Source: Plasmopara viticola (lineage: Eukaryota > Oomycota > Peronosporomycetes > Peronosporales > Peronosporaceae). Taken from it: a DNA stretch of 64,000 nucleotides. The translations under genes were made by a program, and so were the position numbers. This document shows, piece after piece, positions 1-12,204 of the stretch (positions within the stretch are counted from its first letter, which is position 1; every line of letters begins with the position of its first letter). Below the pieces are notes generated by a model, which saw only the letters and a list, made by a program, of their open reading frames with translations, was not told where the DNA came from and searched no databases. The stretch spans positions 1,054,001 to 1,118,000 of the forward strand of contig MBPM02000005.1 in assembly GCA_001695595.3 (NCBI GenBank). Reading direction: 5' to 3'.

Positions 1-261
1 GCTAGTCCACGGCATAGAGTGGTGTCCGCATACGTCGAGTCTCGTTCGGCGGGCAGTGCAGCCAGCACCGAGGTCTTGAGGGTCTTCCATTGGTTTGTTT
101 ATCTCTGACTTGGTAAGAGCCCAGGTGGCGCCCGGTGCTGGAGACCGTCGCGTCGAGGGTGAGACTCGTTAGAGACCTGCAGATGCCCGAGAGCAACTGC
201 CCGAAGCGCGCGAGCATTTAGCCCCCGCGCTTGGAAGGAAGGCGTCACCCCAACCTTTTCC
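1..261 (-). mobile_element. LINE-derived short non-autonomous element E1 (cut by window edge)
   Basis: This is a minus-oriented copy of the roughly 320 bp family found seven times in this window. Its 3' end lies beyond the left edge. The conserved 5' end reads GGAAAAGGTTGGGGTGACG on the minus strand at about 243-261. The tail-proximal part (positions 1-60) matches the 3' end of the LINE at 52697-53792. The right target duplication cannot be checked because the left flank is missing. Confidence 0.85.
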
Positions 262-482
262 AAGCGCGGCCAGTCATATAAATTGAAAATTTGCTATCCT
301 TTGAATTCACGATCAGCCCTCGTTAAAGCACGACATTGTGCCATAAGCCAAAAGACATTAAACGACTCGGTGTCATAAAGCGTTATGGCTTGGTATTAAA
401 GGACCTTTTTAAACGAGCTAAGTGTTGTAACTATAATATTCGAGAATAACTAAAGATTGAAAAAAAAATATCCGAGCCAATT

Positions 483-1118
483 TTAACGCTCGTTGGGCAA
501 CACAACCGTCGAGTTCTCGGTTAAATTCATCGTCGACTTTGGAATTGAGAGCGTGTCTTCGACGTACGCGACAGTTTCACAGCTGCATTTCTCGGTGCTT
601 CCTTTGGCAAAATCTTGTGTCCAGTAATGTTTGTACGTGCTACTACTGTTGTAGGCGTACGCGATGCTGAACATGGTGTAATCGCCCAAAATGTTGGCCC
701 GATGGCCGGCAGAATTCATCCAAGAATTCATGACAGTAGCGACATTCACTTGACCTGCTGCAACGTTTTCAGCCACCCGAGTCCATTTGTACCCTGTTGC
801 AGTAATTCGCATTGCCATTGTCGAGCCGTCCGATCCTGTGTGCCCAATAAAGTTATTCGCGGCCATATCAGTCGAGTGACGCATTGATGCCACCATCAGT
901 TTCGTGCTTATACACAAAGCAGAGAGTCCATTGGAAGTGCGTTGAGCGTTCACGCTTGCCAACATGTTCGACACATACTGTCTCGTTGACGTGTACGTTG
1001 CCTCGAAATCACTCGATTCATGGCGAAGATAGCTCAAAACATCGGAATTAGCACGTCCGATATAGGTAAAGCCTATGGCGAGCACAATTCCCAGCGATGT
1101 TTTAAAGCAGGTCATCAT
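483..1118 (-). CDS. Secreted CAP/SCP (PR-1-like) domain protein
   Basis: The single-exon frame has 211 codons. Residues 1-25 form a hydrophobic signal peptide with a likely cut after ANS, so the product is probably secreted. A CAP domain spans about 45-175. Visible family marks are H81 in MRHSTDMAANNF, GHTGSDG at 92-98, AENVAAG at 116-122, the CAP motif GHRANIL at 138-144 and HYWTQDF at 164-170. CAP proteins bind sterols or lipids or act in defence and virulence settings, and oomycetes carry many. The exact role here is not visible. The tail after residue 175 has two close cysteines and a low-complexity end. The start could be the first or second Met of MMTCF. A LINE-derived element lies about 220 bp downstream of the stop, and a YWTD gene lies upstream on the same strand. 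Confidence 0.9.
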   Translation of the reverse strand: MMTCFKTSLGIVLAIGFTYIGRANSDVLSYLRHESSDFEATYTSTRQYVSNMLASVNAQRTSNGLSALCISTKLMVASMRHSTDMAANNFIGHTGSDGSTMAMRITATGYKWTRVAENVAAGQVNVATVMNSWMNSAGHRANILGDYTMFSIAYAYNSSSTYKHYWTQDFAKGSTEKCSCETVAYVEDTLSIPKSTMNLTENSTVVLPNER

Positions 1119-1304
1119 CTTTGATGCTCGTTGATGACTTACAAGTCGTAATTTGAAATGGTAAGTTAGCAGTCCATGCTAAAAAATGTTAATGATTCGA
1201 CGCCTGGGCAACCGTAGTTTGTCCGATAACCTTGTATTCTATTGTTAGAGCGGCTACTTCGAATACTTACCAAATCGCTTGAGCAAAATAGATTGGTGCG
1301 TTGG

Positions 1305-2955
1305 CTACTCTAACGCATACATAATAATGTGATATCCACCTCCTTGAATCGATGATTGCTTGACAAGATCGTCCAGATATTCCATGGCTGGCGCACTTAG
1401 TTCGTTTACAATGTTTGTCGCCTCTGAGCCTTTGGACACCCGACCAGTGTACTCTGAGAAGTAGTAATTTTGCGCGAGCTCGTTCAATTCACCATCTTCA
1501 GAGCCAAGCACGATGCTGCGGGGCCAACTATGTCATCAATTCAGCAACTAGTAAGCAGCGTTTTTTTTTAAATCCCAAGTAAAAATACAGACCTTAATTT
1601 CGAATTTGCAGTGCCACCTACTACAACCAGGGGTTGAAAGTCACGACGGAGAGCTCTCACGACAATGTTCGTATTGGTTTCGCACCAGTAAAGATATCTG
1701 TAACAATAAACAATACTATTGTAAGCTATTTCTCAAAGAATTTGCAACTTGAGCTTACTTGGAGTCAACGGCAATGCCATCCAGCCTCGTCATCGACGTT
1801 CGCGTTATGATCCGACGGACTTTCACTTTATGAGGTTCGTCGAGGAAATCGTTTGAAAAGACATTGGGTTTATGACGTGATGAAAACGTCTTGCTAAGGT
1901 CTGCTTGGAAGATTCGACCAGTCTTTTCGGTGAAAAAAAGAATGTGTTTTGTAGTGTCCAAAGCTAAACCTCGAGGGGACCTGAGACCACTTAGAAGTAC
2001 TTGCGCCAAAGGTGGTGGTGTATCCATCGCAATGGCAAAAGAGACATCAACCAGGAAGATTTTACCCTTGGATTCGAGTGAGTACAAGAGAATTGCCCGC
2101 TCACTCGTCGAATCTTGAAAGATGTGCAACGCCAAGCCACGCACGCTCCAACAGTGACGTTGCAATACTTCGATTTCAGTTGACCGTAAACTGCTGCGGT
2201 AAATGGTGCCATCTTTCGAGTTCGACCAGTAAAGCCAATCTTTTCCTTCGCGATCATCAATCGCCAAAGCATGCGGAAGAATAATGTCTACGAATATGTC
2301 TATTCGCTCTACAATCGGCGAGGAAGTACTCGCCGCTATTCTATCAATATAATTGGTTGCACTACCAGTCATAGATCCGTCCTTTGTCCGGATACTGCAG
2401 TCAGATTCACTCACAAACGGAAATTGGGATTGCGACAAGCGTTGAGGAAGTCCAACAAGGCACTCGACACGACCTGGTGCCCACGAAAGAACGCTTACAC
2501 ACGGCAGACCTTTCACCGTCAGCATTTGCACGTCCTCTCGTGTCTGGCCAAAGTTTGCTCCCATCCATACAACTCGTGCGAGTGCCCCGACAATCATTTC
2601 TACATCGGACCCGTCAGCAGCCTTCGCACTTTTGATTGTTTTACCATCACTCCAGAAAAGGCGTTCATTCCGTCGATGGAGAGCCAAGCCTACAAAACGA
2701 GCATATTCACTCGAGCCCTCGAGTTCAGTCCGACCGCCATCTCGTCCGTCGATAGCAAAGATGGAGCCTCCGCTTCGCTGTCGGTAATAGACGGTGGAAG
2801 TTGGAGGCTAAGCAGAGGATGCACAAAGGACGCGTATGTGTTAGACACTGGGTATGCCAAATAGAATGAATGTTACATGCCAAAGATGCACAGGAGTGGA
2901 GCAAATGCCACACAAAGGTCAAGAGATATTGACGTCGCCCTGCTTTCGTGAACAT
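1305..2955 (-). CDS. Spliced YWTD (LDL-receptor class B type) beta-propeller protein
   Basis: Three coding exons can be placed on the minus strand: 2807-1759, 1697-1593 and 1527-1305. Two short introns (61 and 65 bp) with GT...AG ends restore one frame across both joints. Blade signatures are RNERLFWSDG, GKDWLYWSNS, KHILFFTEKTG and KYLYWCETNT (created by the first splice). These are typical of YWTD propellers, which mediate protein binding outside the cell or in the secretory path. The last 75 residues leave the propeller and end in HIIMYALE. Upstream of 2807 the acceptor CTCTGCTTAG is clear. A plausible first exon begins at the ATG at 2955 and encodes a signal-peptide-like start (MFTKAGRRQYLLTF...). 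The joint from it to the 2807 exon does not close cleanly in frame, so the 5' end is uncertain. Function beyond the fold is unknown. Confidence 0.75.
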
Positions 2956-3055
2956 TGATCGACCTTTTGAGCAGATTTTGATTTTTCAATAGCGTTATGG
3001 GTACTCCATTCGATTATTGTATGTCATATACATTTATTGTTATGAACATAAACAC

Positions 3056-3385
3056 TAATGTAATGTAATGTATTACGTTATCGCGTTGCCAAGTTATGCA
3101 CGTGCTAGGCTCAGTCTGGCTAGTCCACGGCATAGAGTGGTGTCCGCATACGTCGGGTCTCGTTCGGCGGGCAGTGCAGCCAGCACCGAGGTCGTGAGGG
3201 TCTTCCATTATTCTGCTTAGCTCTGACTTGGTAAGAGCCCGGGTGGCGCCCTGGTGCTGGAGACCGTCGCGTCGAGGGTGAGACTCGTTAGAGACCTGCA
3301 GATGCCCGAGAGCACCTGCCCGAAGCGCGCGAGCATTTAGCCCCCGCGCTTGGAAGGAGGGCGTCACCCCAACCTTTTCCGAAGA
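3056..3385 (-). mobile_element. LINE-derived short non-autonomous element E2
   Basis: This is a full-length minus-oriented copy of about 330 bp. It is flanked by an 11 bp target duplication AACATAAACAC at 3045-3055 and 3386-3396. The 3' tail is a (TACAT)n-like run next to the left duplication. The copy sits directly in front of the dead MLF-like copy at 3.4 kb. Confidence 0.92.
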
Positions 3386-3419
3386 AACATAAACACCAAC
3401 TTCATGAAAAGTAAAAGGA

Positions 3420-3970
3420 AGCTGAGGTACGCCATGTCATCGCTCTGGTAGACCTTATGCATATGAGCGAGCTTATGCTCTTCTTGCGCTTTCCAATCAA
3501 CGGAACATTTCAGATTCTGACGGCCTTCACCAATCTAGATGAAGACAGATTTTTTGAGGACCTGCCTCTGTTGACGCGCAAACAGCGGCCAGGATTGCAA
3601 TACCGCGAAGGACCTATGCACCTGTCGGAAGTTGATTCTTGAACGCATTTATGGTACCAATCTGAGCAAGTAGTTGCCAAGGCTGATGCAAAGACTTTGA
3701 GCTAGAAATGTCAGGCCTTTCCCGGCAACAGCGAGTTTATTTCCGTCGTACACGTTCAGCAGCTCGTTCATTGTAGACGATAAAGGCTAAAGCGTGTTAA
3801 ATGCTCGGCGTTGCAACCATACTCGACAGGCCGCTTGAAAGCTGAGCACGAGCGCCAAATTAAGGGCAAGAAGCATGGGTTCTAAATACGAGGGCAAGCA
3901 CGCGGCCATGTATTTAAGCGGCACCCGACGCTTGGAAGACCTGATGCTTACTGACACCTTCTGGTTGTAG
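3420..3970 (+). pseudogene. Decayed ninth copy of the MLF-like gene
   Basis: The sequence follows the intact MLF-like genes from about codon 13 (WYPMSSLE region) to about codon 205. It has stops, deletions and shifts throughout. Recognisable pieces are MSEL at 3465, NLDEDRFFEDLPLL near 3530-3575, the SSYTFS...IVDD region near 3745-3785 and the TGRLKA region near 3825. Neither the normal start nor the promoter block is present; element E2 lies where the 5' region should be. It is clearly older than the eight intact copies. Confidence 0.85.
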
Positions 3971-6900
3971 TGAGCAAGTAGTTAATACAAGCTACGCATA
4001 CTCTATAAATTCATGTTTTTATCATTTTTCTGACTTGTACTTGGGAAATTGCTCGTACGGTGCAGGCACATATGGATAGAAACTTTTGTCACCAAGAAAA
4101 CGAGATACAAGATCCAACATAGGGCTATAAAGATCGCTTAACACTTTCCTCTCACGTGTGCGGTTACTTGTGCAATTGATGCAAAATATCGCGTGTGAGA
4201 CCTTAGAGGTTTAAGTTATCGGAAAACGTACGCTAAGACTAAGCTGTCTTCAGCGCGGGGCAGTGGTGGCTATACGACTCACAAAGCTTGGACCGAGTTC
4301 CGTACCACTCATTACAACATATTTTTGTCGGTCAGTGGGTCAAACAGCCACTCTTTAGGGTACAAATTGGTAGGGCCAGTCCACTTTTTGGGTGTTAATG
4401 AACACCCGCCATAGTGGCCTATCTCCGACTGAGTTATTTCACATCCTTGGCCTTTAGAAATAGATACCTTTCGGTCCTGGGTCGAGCGACTACCACTCAA
4501 GCATATACTCGGTTGTAATACACCTTGCATCGAGACATTTAATATGCCATGATCTACCCATGTGAAGACGTTGGTGTGAAGTGGCAATGGTAAATTCCTA
4601 TGGCGGTACAGGCGTTAATTTAAAAAAAGATTGTTTAATTGGCGAAATGTACGATGTACTGGCAGACAAAAATTATCCCGTCCTCGCTCGATAAAGTTGT
4701 AAGCAAGGCGGCGCCAAAACAAAATTTCAAAGTGTATTTGCCGTTATTAGTACATGGTGAGCTGGGTGGCTCTTTGACAGATCGTATCTGACACCATCAT
4801 GATGATTTGTGATGGGGTCAAATGATCGCCACCGCGAACGACAAGAACTTGCAGGTAACAAAAAGGGATGGTCATAGATGAAATGTTACAAGAAAAACCT
4901 GGCGATAATGCTGTGGACGCGGACGCTGTAAGCAATTTTGAATTGATCCCATCTCAGCCGCTTATAGAACCATCACTTGTGCCGAAGATTGTTAATGGGA
5001 CGTAGGAAAAAACGGTGCACGATATGGTGGATGGTAGCTCGCGAATTGTACTTATGTACGTCCTGAAGCACAAAGAGCGAGGTGGAGGCCGATCTAAGTT
5101 GTAATGATTTATCATAGTAAATTTACTGTAGACTAAGTGCGAATTGTTACAGAAACGACTTTGGAGAAGTAACATGAAAGTTCGTTTGTATATAATGCAC
5201 AAAATGACGAAATTACTTATTAGGTAATAGTGAAAAAAAAGTAATGTGGATAGCCTTATGATAAAGTACAATAGATTTAAAGTGCCCAAGGCCAGATCCT
5301 GCGAGAACTATAAGAACGTTAAGGTGATGTAAGACTGCATATGTGATATGTACAGAGCTTCACAAGGCGTAGTGCGCTCGATTTGGCTACAACACTCTGA
5401 AGCTGGCGACCTTAGATATTTGCGCTAGATCCGCCCAGTGACGCAGGCTTCATATTGCTTATTTTAAGGCGATCTGGAATCAGATTTCGGCTACGACATT
5501 AACGTAGTGTTTGATTGTAAACGTTATGGCGTGACCAAGGAAATATCCAATTCGTATTTGATTGTTTGCTATGACAACAATTTGGGTACGTGAGCCATTT
5601 TTAATGTCAAAATCAGTAAAAGTTCACACTAGGAGAGTGCGAATGTGAAAGTGGTTAGCACTTAAAAATACATTAAGAATACGGCACGTGGCGAGCATGA
5701 CTGGCTGATGAGTACACAAAGAAAGAAATTGCGAGTGAGATACGTGTCAACCTCGATGTATATTGCCAACGAACATCAAGACTAGCTACAATTGAGCGGC
5801 CGTAAAGTCGTCCTATCATATTTGAGCTTAGGCAACTATTGTAAGTAACGCTGAGGAAGCAAATGATAGCAGTGTTAGTATGCAAGGTTATCGGAAGCGT
5901 TTGCCGCCTAACCATAGATCACTTAAACATGAGAGGCAAGATTTTGCTAGCATGACATAGCTGTGAATTGTACGAGTGCTTTAAAAGCACCCAGCGCTCA
6001 ATGATTGAGAATAGGAAAAGCTAAGTTTCGGGCTCAAAGTGACTAATTGTTTCGATGAGTGGACAGGAGTTTACTGCACTACAAGCATCCGCCTTCTTAA
6101 CGGTAAACAAAAGCAATTAGCACGACGATAGAGGTGGCACGGTCGCTGAGCTTGATAAAATTATATTCAAAGGTTTTCGCGACATATATACGACAAACAA
6201 TTCCGATATTGTTCAAGTGACGAAAGCTGATATTACCAATTAGCGTTTAAGGTCAGGAGTGATAATCACGTGACCCGATCAAAGGCCACTGTAGTCAGCA
6301 AAAGATGTCAACGGCAATGTGGCTGAAGCTAAGTCTGCTTTTACCAATATTAGCGGACAGCATACCAGTGGGTGCAAAAGGCAGCAACGAGAGACAGCAT
6401 TGTATGCACACAGAAGCAGAGTTATTAAATACGATAATTTTATAATCATCGAGAGCGGGCTCATCATGCTTTCATCAAGCATGATGGACGATAACGAGCT
6501 CTACTACTTGGACACGGAGTGAAAGCTATCGACAAGTGCAAGAATAATAGTGAAAGCGATAGCAATGATACTTTTTGGCCTCCAACTACAACAAGACTTG
6601 ACTCATTTTCCTAAATCTAAGAAAATTGTGTAAGCTTGACTTTCTGAGGCATACGAACATGCAAAATATCAAGACCGTGTTAGCTATTATCAATACTGCG
6701 ACTGGATGCTTATATGGGCGACTAGTTTTTGAATCCACATTTAATGATAGTAATTTCAAGGATGATGTATGGATGTAAGCCCTTTACAATGTTGTTTGCC
6801 ACATTAACATGTGCGAGCTTAGATATGGCAATCTATTGCTAAAAAGTATCGAGTATAACGTTTCACGCTGTATTTTTTGTACATAGTAAGGAAGAGGGGG

Positions 6901-9900
6901 GGCAAATTTGTGCATCTTCGTCAAGTCGGAACATGACAGCCATATCTGCGAATGTAAGAAGAGCCAAAATCTTGACATTTAAAAGTGGAATTAAGATTTG
7001 TTTAAGCCGGAACTTATCATTCGAAGGAGCTGAAAAGCGGCAACGGCAGTAAACATAAAGCGGCATAATATAAAGTACTTTAGCTTACGACGCAACTAAA
7101 AATACGTCGATCTCTTCCATGTTATAATTCACCTTGTGGACATGAAGCAAGGCCATCAATTGCTTCCGAAGGAGTTTGTCGACGAAGTGCGCTTGAGCGA
7201 AGTAAAATGCAACGAACTCTATCTAATTGGGGAATGTTTCCAAGAAACGGCAAAGTTCTGACTCGTTCATGGTTTTAAAACAAGTATTCGATCGCAAAAC
7301 GCGCGTGCTCATCATCATTAAAAGCGCTCATTTTTTTGAGCTGAACGAGAAAGAAGTTGAGTTGAAGACTGAGTGTTACAATAGAACAACAACAATGTCC
7401 GCAACTGCAGTGTGCTCGTTATATCCGTTTAGCGCCAACTCTCATTTTTAAGGTCTAACGCAAACTTCGGTTTAATCGATTGTCCAGCGACGAAAAGGAT
7501 CGATGATCGTCTCGTCCACATGCCAGTGGCACCACAAAGGTTTGTGCGCGAGTCTAGATATTCAAGTGCGCGTTAAAGGTTTTCAAATATCTGTGACATC
7601 ATCTGCGAAACAAAGTATGCAATGCAATGCGGTACAAATCGAAAACACATCACTTGTTGCCCGCAGGTAGTAATGTATATTCTCAATAGTAGCACATATA
7701 AAACGGAAGATAGCGGAACCTTCTGTCGATCGCTGGCTCTCAAACAAAAGATAGTTGACCGTGAATTACCACCGTGAATTATCACCGTGAATTATCGCCG
7801 ATGAATTCTTGAAAAAATACTTTTAAACTTAAAGTCTAAATTGAGCCCGGAATCCTAATGTTGTAGCGCTTGGTCAAGTGCCTACCAGTTCACTTTACTG
7901 AATGCTTTCAATAAGATCGGGACATAGAACACCGGCTGAGTAGGGGGGCTACCGATAGTAGTTCTAAAGCTCGTGAAAAAAATACAATGCATGGCGTACG
8001 TCAAGACCCAAGCTGGCCGACATTTTTTAGGCTGAAAAAAGGATAGGTCAAAGACTTGTGCCAAACTTTTGCGTCTTGTTTAATCGACGTCAAAGGTGAT
8101 TCCACTGAGCTAACCTTTTGAGCCTGGAGATATCACACGGGCAGTGTGCCTGGTAGCAAAAAACATTTTCGTGGGTTGCGCATCTGCACATCGGAATGTG
8201 TGCATGTACTATACACCGTGACGTCGTCGACATAGGTGAGATTTGGCTTTTGCCTCAATGAAAGTTGGCGGGGCATTAGCATTTTTCATTATAATGACTA
8301 TGTCGAAGAATGTTTTTGAGTGCCTAAAGATAAAAGATGTTCGACCACAAGTTAATGAATTTAGTTGAAGAAACTAGGGAAACTAGGGAAACGGTTTACC
8401 CGAGACTGACAATGGATGTTAGTATTGCGATGAGATATTTGAATAACTTCAAAGACGTGCCTATGGCCATATTGGAAACTTGAAGACCGCTATGTGGACA
8501 TGACAGCCATCGATGCCAATCACAACCATTTGTGTCCAATGAAAACAATTCTTTAAATTACGGGAAGGTAACGTGGCTAAGCGGCAGTAGCTTCTTTTCG
8601 CAGTATATATGCTTGTCAGACGAAAAAAACTGTCACTTCTTTTGTACTCGTCAAGTAAGCGTCCTGTGTTCCGGTTATGGTTGAGGATTGTGAGAAAGCT
8701 GATTCTATACGTGAATACTCTGAAACAGCCAGAGTGGACACTCAAAAGAAAGCGAGCAAAATGAATACAATTAAGCGGAACAAGCTAAGAACTCACCGGG
8801 TATGTGGTCGAAAGTTCCATACTTGCGTCCCGTTTAATGTCCGGTCAAGCAAATAATTTTGTCGTCAATGTCAACACTAGCGAGAGAATAATCAATGTAA
8901 GGTCAAATTTGTGCAGTTGTGTGAAGCCCTACTTAAATGTCTGGAATGAGCTGTAAAATCCAAACGTGATTCACGTGAATTTTTTTTGCCCAAGTCAGCG
9001 GACATGTTCTGATGTCGCTTACTAATGAAAGGCAAGTTTGCTACAAGGATCGTTTCATCGCAACTTTTTTAGAAATAGTGTCTTCATTGAAAGCAGAGCT
9101 ACATTTTTAAGGGCACACAACCAAGTAGAAAGTGATTAATTAAGATAGAGCAGGCATGTACATCTGCAGTATGAAAAAAGTGGTAGACGTCAACAATCGG
9201 AAGCCATCAATAGTAGGTACACCCTCAAGCGTTCAACTTTTCTGAGAGTCTTAAGCACTAATTTATATAATCATCTTACAAAAGCTTGTGTAACTCTACT
9301 TTTATCGCTTTAGACCGATGATGCAGCTCCATCGAGTGTTACACCTTCCAAATAAGGCCTATCCAGCCATGGATTGGATATCGTCTTTGCCAGAAAAAGC
9401 TACACTTCTTTGGCATCGCCTGCGATCAGTGCCAGGAATTTCCCTTTCATCGCACAAGTGTTTAGCTAACTGCCGGTCGTAACAGTTTTATTTCACAAAA
9501 TTGTGTCCTTGAAGATGATCGGCTTTGCGACAAACTCACCAATCGTGCCAAAACTTACCAGAAGGTCCTGCCTGGGACGGAAAAAGACAATAAAATTAGG
9601 AACACTTCTCAGCTATGTACAGTGATCAAAGCCGATAAAAGGTTAAGTGGTACCGAAAAAAAACCGCCGTCCCGTGAGAAGTCGACTCAATCTCTAGATA
9701 GCTGGTCCGGAAAGGATAGGCGTGCTTTGTCGGGCGGAAAATTCCCCGCAAATACACACCATAGAACCGAGTAGTATCGCTATTTCCTACGCTGTAAATA
9801 CTCTCCAGAAGCCACATCTTGCTTGACATTTATGATCTTCACTTGAATTAAGAAATTCCCTATATTGCGCCCATGGGGCGACAATACGCGAGCTTTCGGC

Positions 9901-10310
9901 ACAGCAACGAAACCCACTTAAAGAATTACCTTGGTAACGTAAGAAGGCAGTATAGACTTGCCCCGGGTATGGAGTTACCCACAAGAATCCCCCAGCACGA
10001 TGGTGCAAAACGTCACCATTTGGAAAAGCAATTTCTTACTCGCTAGCCTCTCGGAATGAACCCCGTGTTAGCTAATGAGGAAGCCCAAAGCAACGCTTTG
10101 TAGGGCATCACATCACCATAGTTACAAACAAGTGCAATCAATGAGCTACTATGCGGGTGACTGTCTGCACTAGTAGATACAAGCTTAGCTCAGGGAAATT
10201 TGTATCCGCACTAAGTAAAGATAGGATCTGTTAAAAGTCGTGAAGGCAAATGTGTGCCGAAGTACACGGCCCATAACCCCCGCAGTCCTTAACGTTAAAC
10301 AACAAAACTT
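3971..10310. other. 6.3 kb AT-rich stretch with no recognisable gene
   Basis: Only short, overlapping open frames occur (longest about 94 codons at 8461-8745, minus). None carries a motif that can be named. A few stretches look like decayed coding sequence, for example YLPLLVHGELGGSL on the plus strand near 4730-4775 and MDVSIAMRYLNNFKDVP near 8412-8462, but the frames break at once. No repeat shared with the rest of the window was seen here. Confidence 0.6.
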
Positions 10311-10724
10311 GTGAGTCCCTTAGCTGAGTTCTATCTCTCTCTCATCCTAATGCTACGAGCAGTTAATATCAGACCGCAACAAAGGAGTTGGAAGCCGATA
10401 TTCTGGGAGATTGGCTTTCTAGAACCAAAATCTCCCGCTGAAGAGATTCCTTTATTCTCAGACGTCCCGCTTTTGCGCTATGACGCAATTACGAGGCGCG
10501 ATAAGAAATTAAGCAAATATCACAACGACTTGTTACGGGAAAACGAGGTGCCTAGCGAGCTACAACGGCAAAGGTGGCAAGTGGTGGCAAGGCCAGCGCA
10601 GCGGAGAGTTGAAAACGCAGCGAGTCTTGGAGCAAAGGACAACGCCTGTGTGGTGTTGCAAAGGTGGCGAATTGAAGATCATATTTATCGGTCTTCACAT
10701 GCACCTATCATTCTTCCTGTTTAA
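10311..10724 (+). other. Unrecognised open frame, doubtful gene
   Basis: An open stretch of about 137 codons; the first in-frame ATG is at 10350, giving about 124 codons. It is rich in charged residues in the second half (ITRRDKKLSKYHNDLL, VPSELQRQRWQ). No domain is recognised. It might be an exon remnant or chance. It lies between the featureless region and element E3. Confidence 0.15.
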
Positions 10725-10895
10725 GTTGATGACTAGCTAAAAATTGTTTTAAAAGTGATACTGGATCTCAGGAAAATAACAATGTAAGCAGTAAAACTCA
10801 ATTTGATGGAGCTGAAGAAGCATGTTACGATCCGCAACTCTCGAGAATTTACCGTTTATCATAAACGCTGTTAATGATTTACTTTACGGTAACGC

Positions 10896-11221
10896 TTTTC
10901 GGAAAAGGTTGGGGTGACGCCCTCCTTCCAAGCGCGGGGGCTAAATGCTCGCGCGCTTCGGGCAGGTGCTCTCGGGCATCTGCAGGTCTCTAACGAGTCT
11001 CATTCTCGACGAGAAGGTCTCCAGCACCAGGGCGCCACCTGGGCTCTTACCAAGTCAGAACTACACAAAATAATGGAAGACCCTCACGGCCTCGGTGCTG
11101 GCTCAACTGCCCGCCGAACGAGACTTGACGTATGCGGACACCACTCTATGCCGTGGACTAGCCATAGAGCCTAGCACGTGCATAACTTGGCAACGCGATA
11201 ACGTAATACAATACAATACAA
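10896..11221 (+). mobile_element. LINE-derived short non-autonomous element E3
   Basis: A plus-oriented full-length copy with a perfect 13 bp target duplication TTTACGGTAACGC at 10883-10895 and 11222-11234. It ends in an ATACAATACAATACAA tail. It marks the left boundary of the MLF-like gene cluster. Confidence 0.95.
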
Positions 11222-11463
11222 TTTACGGTAACGCGCACGATGATCCCTAATATTCCCAACAATTAATTTTGAGAATAAATGGTACTAAATTCTAAGACAA
11301 AACCGTCCAATAAGCCATATACATAATACCGAAAACAATGCTCCAATGACTTGACATTTAATTACTCAACTTGTTCATTCATTACGCATGCATTCCACTC
11401 ACTCATACAAAACTGAGAGCCGGCTATGGCCGACAACCTTCAGTGTCGACTATAACATTTAAC

Positions 11464-12204
11464 TTACGCCTCCATGGGTGTTGCCTCCGCTTCAGTGTTC
11501 AACTTCGATTTCGTTGTTTGCTTGTCTTGTTCCAACTGCTGTTGTTTGACGGTCTTCTTTTGTGCCTCGCCGAACGGCGTCTCCTGCCACAATGCCTCAA
11601 ACTCGTCAGTTGTCCCGCTAGAACAGATGGCCTCGTGCTTGCCCTTATCATCAGCGCCCATGCGGCTCCACGTCGTGCGCAGCTTCTTGCCCTCAACCTG
11701 TCGCTCATGCACAGCTTTCAGGCGTCCTGTCGAGTCTTCGTAACGACGCCGAGTACTCATCACGCGTCGGCCTTTGTCGTCTACAATAGACGAGTTGCTA
11801 AACGTGTACGACGAAAAGGCACGGCGATGCTGATCATCTTTGCCGGGAGCCGTTGGACGTTTCTGACCCACAGTTTTCGCGTCTCCTTTGGCAATTCGCT
11901 TGTTCGGATCGTTATCCTGATCTGTTATATTTTGGTCATGCGTCTTGGGACCGGTTTTCGGGGAGTGCGTAGATCCCTCACGGTGTTGCGTCGCTGGCTG
12001 TTGTTCGCGCGCCAATACAGGCAGGTCCTTGAAAAAGTCATCGTCATCCAGATTACTGGGTGCTGCCATCTCGTTGGTCCTATCGAATGGAAAGCGCGAG
12101 CGGCTCATAAGCTCGCTCATGTGCTCAAGGTCCATCATCGATTGCTCCAGCGAGGACATTGGGTACCAGAAGCGCGGTCGGACGAGATCCCACGTACTGA
12201 ACAT
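11464..12204 (-). CDS. MLF1-like protein, copy 1 (left gene of pair 1)
   Basis: 246 codons, intact, no intron. The family has these parts (copy 3 numbering). Residues 1-47 have aromatic and Met-rich character (WDLVRPRFWYP, then MSSLEQSMMDLE). Residues 53-64 form an acidic DDDDFFKDLP patch. Residues 70-125 are a variable hydrophilic linker. Residues 130-208 resemble the myeloid leukemia factor core: a Ser-rich strand, RRYEDSTGRLKA, then GKKL..TW and a closing EFE.LW. Residues 214-235 are Gln/Lys-rich. MLF proteins are small adaptor or chaperone-associated proteins of about 250-270 residues that move between cytoplasm and nucleus; the match here is by pattern and needs a profile search. This copy is the most divergent of the eight, with EMAAPS one codon short, SPKTGPKTHDQ in the linker and GADDKGKHE. 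It diverges from copy 2 across a 534 bp shared promoter. Confidence 0.75.
   Translation of the reverse strand: MFSTWDLVRPRFWYPMSSLEQSMMDLEHMSELMSRSRFPFDRTNEMAAPSNLDDDDFFKDLPVLAREQQPATQHREGSTHSPKTGPKTHDQNITDQDNDPNKRIAKGDAKTVGQKRPTAPGKDDQHRRAFSSYTFSNSSIVDDKGRRVMSTRRRYEDSTGRLKAVHERQVEGKKLRTTWSRMGADDKGKHEAICSSGTTDEFEALWQETPFGEAQKKTVKQQQLEQDKQTTKSKLNTEAEATPMEA

Noticed and set aside
483..1118. RxLR or Crinkler effector genes
   Set aside because: I looked for RxLR-dEER and LFLAK-type motifs after signal peptides in the window and found none. The CAP protein lacks both.
2271..2864. A 197-codon plus-strand frame over the YWTD gene
   Set aside because: The minus strand shows YWTD blades and splice sites that restore the frame. 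The plus frame shows no motif.
6306..6420. A start reading MSTAMWLKLSLLLPILADS, like a secreted protein
   Set aside because: The frame ends after about 37 codons with no domain or RxLR-type motif. It is most likely chance.
11464..12204. Small heat-shock protein identity for the MLF-like genes
   Set aside because: The N-terminus (WYP, FPFD) recalls small heat-shock proteins, but no alpha-crystallin domain follows. The core fits MLF better.
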